Positions 1 to 6,066 of a DNA stretch of 6,085 nt are shown here, piece after piece. Location: positions 1-6,085 of the forward strand of contig JAPPOW010000191.1 of the NCBI GenBank assembly GCA_028817775.1. Reading direction: 5' to 3'. Positions within the stretch are counted from its first letter, which is position 1; each line of letters begins with the position of its first letter. The DNA is from Candidatus Melainabacteria bacterium. Lineage in GTDB: Bacteria > Cyanobacteriota > Vampirovibrionia > LMEP-6097. Below the pieces are notes generated by a model. That model saw only the letters and a list, made by a program, of their open reading frames with translations, ran no database searches and was not told where the DNA came from. A program made the position numbers and the translations under genes.

Positions 1-2832
1 ATATATATCACCGGTGACTCCAGTGAAGGTATTAGTTAGTTCTGCAGCATTAGTGGCAAAAGCCTCAGAACCATAGTTTGCAACAAAGTCACTAGCATAT
101 CTATTGTATTCAGTCTGATCAATGTCACCGTTTTCATTAAACAAGCTATAGTCACCTGCTAGATTAGTATCATTATTGATAAGTTCTTGGTTACCATTAG
201 CATCCTGTTGATAAACTTGCGCGTGACCATTAGCATCAGACAAGATTTCACCTTGCTCATCACGCAAGTAGTCAAATCTTGAATCTATTATAGGGTCATC
301 GCCATAGATCTGGGCAATTTCTCTAAGTAGAGTATCAAAATCTTGATCTTGATAAATATTAGTAACATCAGTACCACTCAAAGTTCCACCAGGAAAAACA
401 TTGCCTACATCAGTACCGCTCAAACTATCAGTAGGGAAGACATTGCCGGCATCAGTGCCGCTCAAACTGCCACCAGAATAAACATTACCAAGATCAGCTC
501 CACCCAAAATAGCTTCAAGGATTCTATTTTGCACAATATTGATAGCTTCATCTTTCTGTGCGTTACCGCTAGGCTGTACATTAAAACCGTGCATAGCATC
601 AAGCACACCACCTAATTGAACAAGCTCTGTATTGATTGCATCAATACTTTGATCTGATTCACCCAAGAGTGATGACTCTGCACTCCTTTCCAAATGAGCA
701 ATTGACTCATAGTAAAGCTTAACAGCTTCTGTTTGACTTGGATCATAGATCTTCATTGCTTCAGCCTTCCAGAATTCATCTCTAGTATCCCAAAACTTAA
801 TAGCATCATTGGTCTTGGCAGTTTGATCAAGAATATTGTTGATATGATTTGCAGCCTCTTCTCTACCAGAGTTTTGCCATTGCTCTAAAACATTGTCCAA
901 ACCAGAAATATTTTTATTAAAGAAATTAACTTTGAACTTAGAGAAAGCAAAGTTCTCAATAGCCCTAGCTTGAGTTGTAATCTCCTCACCGTAAATATCA
1001 GCGATCTCTTGATCCGTATTGAGATTTAATGGCGGCAAGCCCTTGGATAAATTATCTAGGTGCAGTTCTAACTTAAACAACTCAACTTGAATTGCCTGAG
1101 TATCTTCAGCTGACTCACCAAATGCTGCAGCCTCATAACGCCTCTCAAAGTCTTCTAAAGATTGATAATGCAAGGCTCTTGCTTCTTCAACATCTGCGCC
1201 AGCTGGATAGACAAGCTGATCTTCTTTAATCCAAAAACTAGACCTGGCGGCTGCAAATTCACTTAAACCCTGAGTAATCTCTAATTGGTGATCAATCTTA
1301 GCAAGTTCTTCTCTAACATTATCTCCATCATGATTTTGCCATTCAGCACGAATTTCATTAAGACCATTAATTTGACTTAAATAGAAATTCTGTTTGTAAT
1401 CAAAGAAATTTACATTCTGTTCAATTCTCTCATCTGCAAAGCTTGGATTATCATCAAGACTTAGTTCCATCGTGTAAGTTGCAAGCGTCTGTCCAAACTG
1501 AGCTAAGAAATCTTGGCTCACTACAGTATCAGCATCGAGACTACCAAAGTCAGCATTAGCAGCTTGCCAAGCACCTGTAAAACCACTGTAAGTGCCAAAG
1601 AAACCAGCATCTCCATAAGCTTCAGCCACATTATCAAAGAGGGTTTCCATAGTTAGCTGGGCACCAGAGCTTCTTAATTCTCGAACGTAATTAAGAGCAT
1701 TTTGATGTTGCTTGCCAAGACCTAATTCAACTGTACTCAAATGATCATCACTATATTGAAAGATTTTACTGAGAAGAATATCCATGTCCTGCATACTAAT
1801 ATCCTTGGTAACTAAATCATCTAAGCTATAACCTTGCTCAAGCAGAGTCTCCTGAAGTTTTCCAGTAATCCCATTTAAGCGATAGAAGTCTGGTGAATTT
1901 TCATCTTCAGAAAGATAGCTATCACCATAGACTTCAGCCAACTCTTCAAGTAAGCCAAGTGCACTTGGCTTAAGATCAGAATTGCCATCACCCAAGATCT
2001 GTACTTCCTGCAAACGACGAGTTAGCAAAACTTGTGCATCCAAATGCTGTTCTCTATCATAATTTGAAGCAATACTAGCCTCAAACTCATCAACAATGGA
2101 TTCTAGATCTGGATTCATTTCTAGAACCTGAGTCAAACTTTCAACCAAAGCTGGCTCCAAATCATTGTCCCGAATCTCTGTCAAAACAGCCAAAACTTCT
2201 TCCTTACTAATTTGGCCATCAGGGTCTGTATCAACTCTTGCGACCAAATTCTGTAGCTCTGCAAGATTAGAATTATTCTCAAGAATCATATTTGTAATAG
2301 CCAAATCTTGACTAGGTATTTGATCTGCTCGCTGGTCCAATACAGTCTTGATAGCTTCTTGGTTTGAAACCACACCGTCATGATCAGCGTCAATATTATT
2401 CAAATTCTCATTAATCCTTTGAGTATTTTGGTTAAATTGCATCAAGCTAGCAAGCCCTCTGTCAGAATTTTTCTGGCGCAATTTGATCAGGTAGCTCATA
2501 CTCTCGCGATCAGAGATGCTACCATCTTGATTAGTATCAAATGCTCTTGCAAAAGCAAGTTTGGCTCTCTTGACTCCTGGACGGGTTCTGAGTGGCATAG
2601 CTCTTAAGTTAGAACGCCTTGATAGACTGCGACTGCGCGGGCTTCTGCGGCGAGAATTAATCCTAAGCGCCAAGCTTGAGCCTCTCGTTATATCGTTTAT
2701 TATAGATTTTGAAACTCTTTTTGCCCTAAGACCGGCACCTGTTAATTTTCTTAGTCTTGAAGGAATAGCACTCTGTCCCTGTCTATTTCTTAATCTCCGC
2801 TCCCCAACAAATCTGGATACGTCATTATTCAT
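1..2832 (-). CDS. Giant EF-hand repeat protein, N-terminal 944 residues (C-terminus outside window)
   Basis: The minus-strand frame is open from an ATG at 2832 to the left edge, so the gene is partial and its C-terminus is unseen. An in-frame TAG lies eight codons upstream (2854-2856) and no other ATG/GTG/TTG intervenes, which fixes the start; no Shine-Dalgarno is visible. Residues 1-96 are very basic (28 Arg/Lys against 3 Asp/Glu) with SR-type dipeptides at 63-74. Three canonical EF-hand loops follow at 99-110, 148-159 and 201-212. The rest is acidic, rich in Asn, Gln, Asp and Glu, and looks largely helical. It holds four Y-G-[DE] motifs (Tyr302, 406, 614, 843), two homologous domains (about 469-617 and 623-757) and four 14-residue repeats (778-833). 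There is no Sec signal peptide or membrane segment in the visible part. Calcium binding by the EF-hands is well supported by family knowledge; a structural, surface or secreted role is inference. No overall family is recognised. It lies 62 bp downstream of the membrane-anchored 222-residue gene, probably in one operon. Confidence 0.9.
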   Translation of the reverse strand, partial: MNNDVSRFVGERRLRNRQGQSAIPSRLRKLTGAGLRAKRVSKSIINDITRGSSLALRINSRRRSPRSRSLSRRSNLRAMPLRTRPGVKRAKLAFARAFDTNQDGSISDRESMSYLIKLRQKNSDRGLASLMQFNQNTQRINENLNNIDADHDGVVSNQEAIKTVLDQRADQIPSQDLAITNMILENNSNLAELQNLVARVDTDPDGQISKEEVLAVLTEIRDNDLEPALVESLTQVLEMNPDLESIVDEFEASIASNYDREQHLDAQVLLTRRLQEVQILGDGNSDLKPSALGLLEELAEVYGDSYLSEDENSPDFYRLNGITGKLQETLLEQGYSLDDLVTKDISMQDMDILLSKIFQYSDDHLSTVELGLGKQHQNALNYVRELRSSGAQLTMETLFDNVAEAYGDAGFFGTYSGFTGAWQAANADFGSLDADTVVSQDFLAQFGQTLATYTMELSLDDNPSFADERIEQNVNFFDYKQNFYLSQINGLNEIRAEWQNHDGDNVREELAKIDHQLEITQGLSEFAAARSSFWIKEDQLVYPAGADVEEARALHYQSLEDFERRYEAAAFGESAEDTQAIQVELFKLELHLDNLSKGLPPLNLNTDQEIADIYGEEITTQARAIENFAFSKFKVNFFNKNISGLDNVLEQWQNSGREEAANHINNILDQTAKTNDAIKFWDTRDEFWKAEAMKIYDPSQTEAVKLYYESIAHLERSAESSLLGESDQSIDAINTELVQLGGVLDAMHGFNVQPSGNAQKDEAINIVQNRILEAILGGADLGNVYSGGSLSGTDAGNVFPTDSLSGTDVGNVFPGGTLSGTDVTNIYQDQDFDTLLREIAQIYGDDPIIDSRFDYLRDEQGEILSDANGHAQVYQQDANGNQELINNDTNLAGDYSLFNENGDIDQTEYNRYASDFVANYGSEAFATNAAELTNTFTGVTGDIY
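109..144 (-). other. Degenerate EF-hand-like loop (residues 897-908)
   Basis: The segment LFNENGDIDQTE lines up with the EF-hand loop from position 3 onward: Asn at 3, Asn at 5, Gly at 6, Ile at 8, Asp at 9 and Glu at 12. Position 1 is Leu instead of Asp, so calcium affinity would be weak or absent. It sits in a stretch rich in short Asp-Ala-Asn-Gly turns (residues 866-880). Confidence 0.45.
295..966 (-). repeat. Long internal protein repeat, copy 2, with insertion (residues about 623-846)
   Basis: This is the second copy of the roughly 150-residue domain. It keeps NF, I-x-GL, WQN, FW, E and Y at the same spacing as copy 1, then YY-x-S, ER and GES. Its closing motif EIAQIYGD (838-845) lies about 75 residues farther along than in copy 1. 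Most of that extra length is the 14-residue tandem repeat at 778-833, so the second copy appears to have been interrupted or extended. Confidence 0.7.
334..501 (-). repeat. Four tandem 42-bp (14-residue) repeats inside the giant gene
   Basis: Four in-frame 42-bp units run 501-460, 459-418, 417-376 and 375-334 on the minus strand. They encode G-[AT]-D-x-G-N-V-[YF]-[SP]-x-x-[ST]-L-S, and the last unit keeps only its first half (GTDVTNIY). Units 2 and 3 agree at 31 of 42 bases, with many differences in third codon positions. The array is therefore not a very recent duplication and the peptide pattern looks conserved. Sharp Gly/Asp/Ser turns alternating with hydrophobic pairs would fit a small beta-type structure or linker. 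Confidence 0.85.
982..1428 (-). repeat. Long internal protein repeat, copy 1 (residues about 469-617)
   Basis: Residues 473-542 align without gaps to 627-696 at a constant offset of 154, with 20 of 70 identical. Shared positions include NF (482-483), I-x-GL (488-491), WQN (498-500), R530, FW (533-534), E537 and Y542. After a 2-residue gap, 550-574 matches 702-726 with 11 of 25 identical, ending in G-E-S. The copy closes with the EIADIYGE motif (609-616). It looks mainly helical and matches no domain I recognise. Confidence 0.75.
2197..2232 (-). other. EF-hand loop 3 of the giant protein (residues 201-212)
   Basis: The loop DTDPDGQISKEE has Asp at positions 1, 3 and 5, Gly at 6, Ile at 8 and Glu at 12. 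It starts 53 residues after loop 2. Three intact loops in one N-terminal block leave one hand without an obvious partner, unless a degenerate loop or a second molecule completes the pair. Confidence 0.88.
2356..2391 (-). other. EF-hand loop 2 of the giant protein (residues 148-159)
   Basis: The loop DADHDGVVSNQE has Asp at positions 1, 3 and 5, Gly at 6, Val at 8 and Glu at 12, a full set of calcium ligands. It starts 49 residues after loop 1. It may pair with loop 1 or loop 3 as EF-hands usually do. Confidence 0.88.
2503..2538 (-). other. EF-hand loop 1 of the giant protein (residues 99-110)
   Basis: The encoded loop DTNQDGSISDRE fits the 12-residue EF-hand consensus. Asp, Asn and Asp occupy positions 1, 3 and 5, Gly is at 6, Ile at 8, and the bidentate Glu at 12. 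Residues before (KLAFARAF) and after (SMSYLIKL) could form the flanking helices. Calcium binding is the expected property of the family. Confidence 0.88.
2545..2832 (-). other. Arg/Ser-rich basic N-terminal region of the giant protein (residues 1-96)
   Basis: This stretch encodes 28 Arg/Lys but only three Asp/Glu in 96 residues, with clustered RRR, RSRS and SRRS near residues 61-74. It contrasts sharply with the acidic remainder of the protein. It has no hydrophobic core, so it is not a Sec or Tat signal. Such regions bind nucleic acids or polyanions such as LPS or other anionic glycans, or serve as a disordered anchor; which applies here is unknown. Met79 is a possible internal start that would remove most of the region, but the frame stays open up to 2832 and nothing favours the shorter form. 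Confidence 0.65.
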
Positions 2833-2894
2833 AATGCTAACTATATAAATTTTCTAAGTTAATTTTTCATTAACTGGCAAGAAATAGTTGAAAA
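2833..2894 (-). other. 62-bp A+T-rich gap with a small inverted repeat
   Basis: This separates the stop of the 222-residue gene from the start of the giant gene, both on the minus strand. It contains a perfect 7-bp inverted repeat, AGTTAAT-5 nt-ATTAACT, at 2857-2875, which is A+T rich and has no T-tract after it. It is not a convincing terminator, and co-transcription of the two genes is the simpler reading. A TATATA stretch at 2842-2847 is too close to the start, and lacks a good -35 partner, to be called a promoter. Confidence 0.4.
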
Positions 2895-3563
2895 TTAATC
2901 TGATGAAGTAACGATTGCAACTTGCAAACCATTAGCTAAGACTGGCAAACTTAAACCTGAATCAGAGACTGTAATTCCAAGCAAAGCTGAATTATCACGC
3001 ACAAAATCAGCAACTTTGATTCCCAATAATGAATCTAACAAGCTAGAACTCAAACTCAACTTAGCTTCATTTATATATTCATCAACATCAGTTGCAGCCG
3101 GTTTAGTTTTTTGACCAGTGCTTAATAAAGTAGAAGCATAGCTTTTACCATCTTCATCAAATTTAGCAGGCAAATAATCAGAATGAATCAATTCAACTTG
3201 ATAGTCTTCATAGCTATCTTGTTTACCATAGGGATTAAGACCAAACTCGATGGTATTACGCAAACCTTTACCTTGTAAGTCAGAAAAATATTCTTCTACT
3301 ATAGTTAAACGCTCAGTATTGAGTTTGCTATCCACTTCTCCTTTGTCGTAGGAATCAATACTTGCTAATAAAGAATCACGCAAAGCCAGCAAAAAATTAC
3401 TGGTGATCTTACTAACCCGAGTCGAACTAGCCAAGGCCATAGTATCCCAATCATTGAGCGGTTGAACTTGCTTATGAAAACCCTGGAATGAAAAGAAGGA
3501 ATTAAAAGCCAGCAAGGTCAAAGCCAAAGCTGAGCTCACTACTAATAAAATAAGTCCCGGCAT
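2895..3563 (-). CDS. 222-residue protein with one N-terminal membrane anchor, unknown function
   Basis: The product starts with about 20 hydrophobic residues (GLILLVVSSALALTLLAF) and continues as a soluble, moderately charged domain. There is no signal-peptidase-like cleavage site or lipobox, so an inner-membrane anchor with an outside domain is likely. Residues 41-100 look helical. The C-terminal 40 residues are hydrophobic-rich and beta-prone (LLGITVSDSGLSLPVLANG). The frame remains open for 11 codons upstream to a TAA at 3597-3599. Only ATT codons could serve as earlier starts, so the ATG at 3563 is preferred; a weak AGGA lies 11 bases before it. The layout resembles pilin-like or TadE-like anchored proteins, but the class III/IV prepilin motif is not seen, so no family is assigned. 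It is the first gene of a probable two-gene unit with the giant EF-hand gene. Confidence 0.8.
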   Translation of the reverse strand: MPGLILLVVSSALALTLLAFNSFFSFQGFHKQVQPLNDWDTMALASSTRVSKITSNFLLALRDSLLASIDSYDKGEVDSKLNTERLTIVEEYFSDLQGKGLRNTIEFGLNPYGKQDSYEDYQVELIHSDYLPAKFDEDGKSYASTLLSTGQKTKPAATDVDEYINEAKLSLSSSLLDSLLGIKVADFVRDNSALLGITVSDSGLSLPVLANGLQVAIVTSSD

Positions 3564-3641
3564 AAGAATAATAATCCTAGCAAAACAAGCGCGCTTTTAT
3601 CTAGAGGATACGTAATTAACGCAATGCATTAAGCTAAATAC
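3564..3641. promoter_or_regulatory. Divergent intergenic region with two short palindromes
   Basis: These 78 bp separate two divergently transcribed genes, so promoters for both should lie here or overlap it. Two perfect palindromes are visible: AAGCGCGCTT at 3587-3596 and AATGCATT at 3623-3630. A TATCCT on the minus strand (3605-3610) could be a -10 element for the 222-residue gene, but no matching -35 is clear. Neither start has a good Shine-Dalgarno sequence. Regulatory function is inferred from position only. Confidence 0.4.
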
Positions 3642-5783
3642 ATGCTTGCTTATCTCAAAATCCTAGTCTTTGTGCTGATTAGCTACGCTTTTGGCAAGAC
3701 TATCTGCCGTGAGAAATTTGAGCGGACTAATTTATTACAAGATCTAGTAGTACATGCTGCAATCGGCATGAGCTCGCATCTACTAATCTGCCATCTACTT
3801 TCATTCTTGACTCAAAGTTTCAGTAAATCAGTCTGGATTAGTTTAGTTTTGATGACTCTTACTGTGCTTATTGCTAGAGTCAAAATCTTTGAGAAGCATG
3901 AACTGGATATCTATGATGGGCTTGCCACAGTTACCGCACTTGCTATTGCCGTGGTCTCACAAATGCGCTACCAATTAGTCGGTGACTCGGCTCGTTTTCA
4001 CTACGCATTAATCGGCAGTATTACCAATAATGATATCTACCCACCTATCTATCCTTCTAATCATGAACTCTCGATGTCCTTCTATCATTTTGGTTTAGAT
4101 TTATTTGCTAGCAATCTCAAAATCATTAGTGGAGTCAGTACTATTAGCAGCTCAGCAATGCAAGTTGCAGTAACAGCATTTCTTGCAGTCTTGGCTATCT
4201 TTATGTTCTTCAGATTCTTTATTGAGTCTAGAGCTTACGCTTTCTTTGCAGCATTCTTTTATATGTTTATTTCTCTCAACGCAATTGAATATTTCTTTAG
4301 AGAGATTGCACACTTTGGCACGCCTCGCTTCTTTGAAATATGGTCTCAAGTACTTAATATCTACGGCTCTGGTGGCATCAATGGCGGTCGAGGAGGGCTA
4401 TTCAATATCACCCTACTTAGCTTGATTTTACTGATACTAACTAGGCTATCTAAGCTCAAAGAAGTGAAGTTCCCGATTGGCATAGTAATTCTTTCCTTCT
4501 TTCTCTATATGTTCAAAAGTTCACTCTGGACAATTGTAGTGCTAGCCACTGCACTCGCTTGTGCCATCCTGGTATTAAAAGCCATACTCAAGAAAGAGCA
4601 AGTCAAAGAATTAATTTTTGGCTCTGCATTATTGGGTCTAAGTCTCTACCTAGGCAAAGTAATTTGTTTCTGCAAAGCGCTAAGTTTTGGTTTCAATGGT
4701 ATTGATCCAGTGGCTTTTGCTCCAAGCTGGAATTGGACTATGCACAGTCCTGGTTTCTTCAAACATTTTTACTCGATGGATTATCTCAGCCAATTACCAA
4801 GCCTGCCTGATCTAACTCATGCCACCCAAAGACCGCAAGCTAGTTTATTTTCAACAATGGCTCTAAGAAAATTTGGGGCACTATTTTTGCTGGCATTGAG
4901 TCTTCTGTTCTGGCAATTTAGCCGTAAGAAAATCAACAAATCAAGCTATCTACTACTGATAGCCCTGTGCTCACTGCCTATACCATTCTTGCTAGTCTTT
5001 GTCCCCAAACCCTTTGAAACCTTGCGTTTCACTTCATTTGTAGCAATCTCATCTAATTTATTTTTATTCATCAACCTTGGCTTAATTGCTCAAGAAATGC
5101 TCAAGAATTCTAAACTAAGCAAGATCATTATTATTGCAATTGCCTTGTTTTTCTCAGTGCCTGGAATCAAAGCAGCCCTACCCATTGGCGCCAAAAAATC
5201 TTACGGACTGCCGAGTGATAAATTAATCAAAGCACTAGAGCAAGTGCACCAAAGTGGGGACGTCATTCTCGATACTCAGTTCATGCACCTTGGTCATCAT
5301 ATTAGTGAGCTCGCTGGTTTTTATGGTATCGGCGGGCAGATGTACAAAGCTGATATGCGCAGTCGCTGGACTGCAATGGAAAGCATCAACCCTCTACTGC
5401 TTGAAGAGCTTAAAGTTAATTATGTACTAATCACCCCTCAAAGCAAAATCTCTAAATTGGGGCAATCAAGATTAGTTGCCCCTCAGCTATTTGAAGAAAT
5501 CCCAAGCATTAGAGAGACTGATCCAAACTACAGGCTTTATAGATTCAAGGGTTCTGGTGATCTGACTAAAGAGCAGCGTCAGATTTTAATAAAAGAATAC
5601 CAATGGGTTCTGGGCTATACAGTTGGCGAAGCTCAGTTTGCGCCACACAAGATCGATGGCAAGATCTATACTGCATCTAATAAAGCAGCTCTCAAGACTA
5701 AGATGGAAGAAGTCCGTCAGGAAATCCTCAAACAAAACAAATCTGTTGCTATCTACACTTGTATTCAAGCTATTCTGCGTTAA
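3642..5783 (+). CDS. Polytopic membrane protein, probable GT-C type glycosyltransferase
   Basis: The 713-residue product has roughly 14 hydrophobic segments between residues 4 and 510, then a soluble region of about 200 residues. An in-frame TAA at 3630-3632, with no start codon between, makes the ATG at 3642 certain. After the fourth segment comes a loop with QLVGDSARFHY (111-121) and then YPSNHELSMSFYHFGLDLFA (137-156). An acidic residue in the first large outer loop (Asp115 here) and a following YHFG-type helix are typical of GT-C fold membrane transferases, which use polyprenyl-phosphate sugars at the outer face. The C-terminal part (525-610) has the GDVILDT...ELAGFYGI...VNYVLITP pattern often found after the membrane core in large uncharacterised GT-C-like proteins. 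Donor and acceptor are unknown. It diverges from the membrane-anchor/EF-hand pair, so it may act on envelope glycans or that product; this is inference. A polysaccharide polymerase or flippase-like protein is the main alternative. Confidence 0.85.
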   Translation: MLAYLKILVFVLISYAFGKTICREKFERTNLLQDLVVHAAIGMSSHLLICHLLSFLTQSFSKSVWISLVLMTLTVLIARVKIFEKHELDIYDGLATVTALAIAVVSQMRYQLVGDSARFHYALIGSITNNDIYPPIYPSNHELSMSFYHFGLDLFASNLKIISGVSTISSSAMQVAVTAFLAVLAIFMFFRFFIESRAYAFFAAFFYMFISLNAIEYFFREIAHFGTPRFFEIWSQVLNIYGSGGINGGRGGLFNITLLSLILLILTRLSKLKEVKFPIGIVILSFFLYMFKSSLWTIVVLATALACAILVLKAILKKEQVKELIFGSALLGLSLYLGKVICFCKALSFGFNGIDPVAFAPSWNWTMHSPGFFKHFYSMDYLSQLPSLPDLTHATQRPQASLFSTMALRKFGALFLLALSLLFWQFSRKKINKSSYLLLIALCSLPIPFLLVFVPKPFETLRFTSFVAISSNLFLFINLGLIAQEMLKNSKLSKIIIIAIALFFSVPGIKAALPIGAKKSYGLPSDKLIKALEQVHQSGDVILDTQFMHLGHHISELAGFYGIGGQMYKADMRSRWTAMESINPLLLEELKVNYVLITPQSKISKLGQSRLVAPQLFEEIPSIRETDPNYRLYRFKGSGDLTKEQRQILIKEYQWVLGYTVGEAQFAPHKIDGKIYTASNKAALKTKMEEVRQEILKQNKSVAIYTCIQAILR

Positions 5784-6066
5784 ATCTATTTTGATAACTA
5801 CCGTAAACCAGATTACAAAAATCTTGCCAAGTCTCAAGCGGTGGATAGTCCTGCCAAAGATCATCATATTCAATCATCTGTTCTGAAACCGATTGCAAGA
5901 ACTGAAAGACCGGATTTTTATTTTCATTGTCATCTTGCGGGAACGGATAGGTTTCTCCTTTGGAACCAGCTAAATAAACCGGATGACCAGGGTCGGCATT
6001 ATGCAAACAAGGGGCAATAAAATATGGATCTTGTTTGATACCATCAACTAGGATTTTGTAAACCAT
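5770..6066 (-). CDS. Small acidic protein of unknown function (possibly 5'-truncated by the window)
   Basis: From the ATG at 6066 the product has 98 residues, begins MVYKILVDGIKQDPY and ends at a TAG at 5770-5772. It is acidic, soluble and rich in aromatic residues, with a PGHPVYLAG stretch in the middle and D-L-W-Q-D-Y-P-P and W-Q-D-F near the C-terminus. A TTG lies directly before the ATG, and the frame stays open to the right edge (codons for AYSFRL), so the true start may be beyond the window. No Shine-Dalgarno is evident. Its 3' end overlaps the glycosyltransferase-like gene tail to tail by 14 bp. I do not recognise a family. The compositional character (ordered Trp/Tyr/Pro-rich segments) favours a real gene over a shadow frame. 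Confidence 0.65.
   Translation of the reverse strand: MVYKILVDGIKQDPYFIAPCLHNADPGHPVYLAGSKGETYPFPQDDNENKNPVFQFLQSVSEQMIEYDDLWQDYPPLETWQDFCNLVYGSYQNRFNAE

Noticed and set aside
334..501. CRISPR array as explanation of the regular 42-bp periodicity
   Set aside because: Units are contiguous with no unique spacers, keep the reading frame and differ at many third codon positions, so this is a protein tandem repeat.
334..501. RTX-type calcium nonapeptide repeats
   Set aside because: The unit is 14 residues, not 9, and lacks the GGxGxD core; calcium sites are the EF-hands instead.
343..615. Plus-strand 90-codon frame rich in Ile, Ser and Thr
   Set aside because: It is the antisense shadow of the 14-residue tandem repeats in the giant minus-strand gene, and its own repetitiveness comes from that array.
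2380..2848. Two overlapping plus-strand frames (75 and 95 codons)
   Set aside because: They lie opposite the EF-hand and Arg-rich coding sequence. The Leu/Arg-rich composition of the second is what the complement of Arg/Ser codons gives, and neither has a ribosome-binding site or recognisable motif.
2857..2875. Intrinsic terminator between the 222-residue gene and the giant gene
   Set aside because: The stem is only 7 bp, almost all A/T, and is not followed by a T-tract on the transcribed strand.
2895..3563. Type IV prepilin
   Set aside because: The N-terminus is hydrophobic, but no G-[FY]-[ST]-L-x-E type cleavage motif or conserved Glu at +5 is present, even if the frame is extended upstream.
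4152..4425. Frames of 65 (minus) and 80 (plus) codons inside the glycosyltransferase-like gene
   Set aside because: Both are fully contained in a long, clearly coding membrane-protein frame and have low-quality, Cys/Ser/Leu-skewed composition.
5586..5886. Frames of 95 (minus) and 87 (plus) codons spanning the end of the glycosyltransferase-like gene
   Set aside because: They are out of frame with the two better-supported convergent genes that already cover this stretch, and show no domain-like features.
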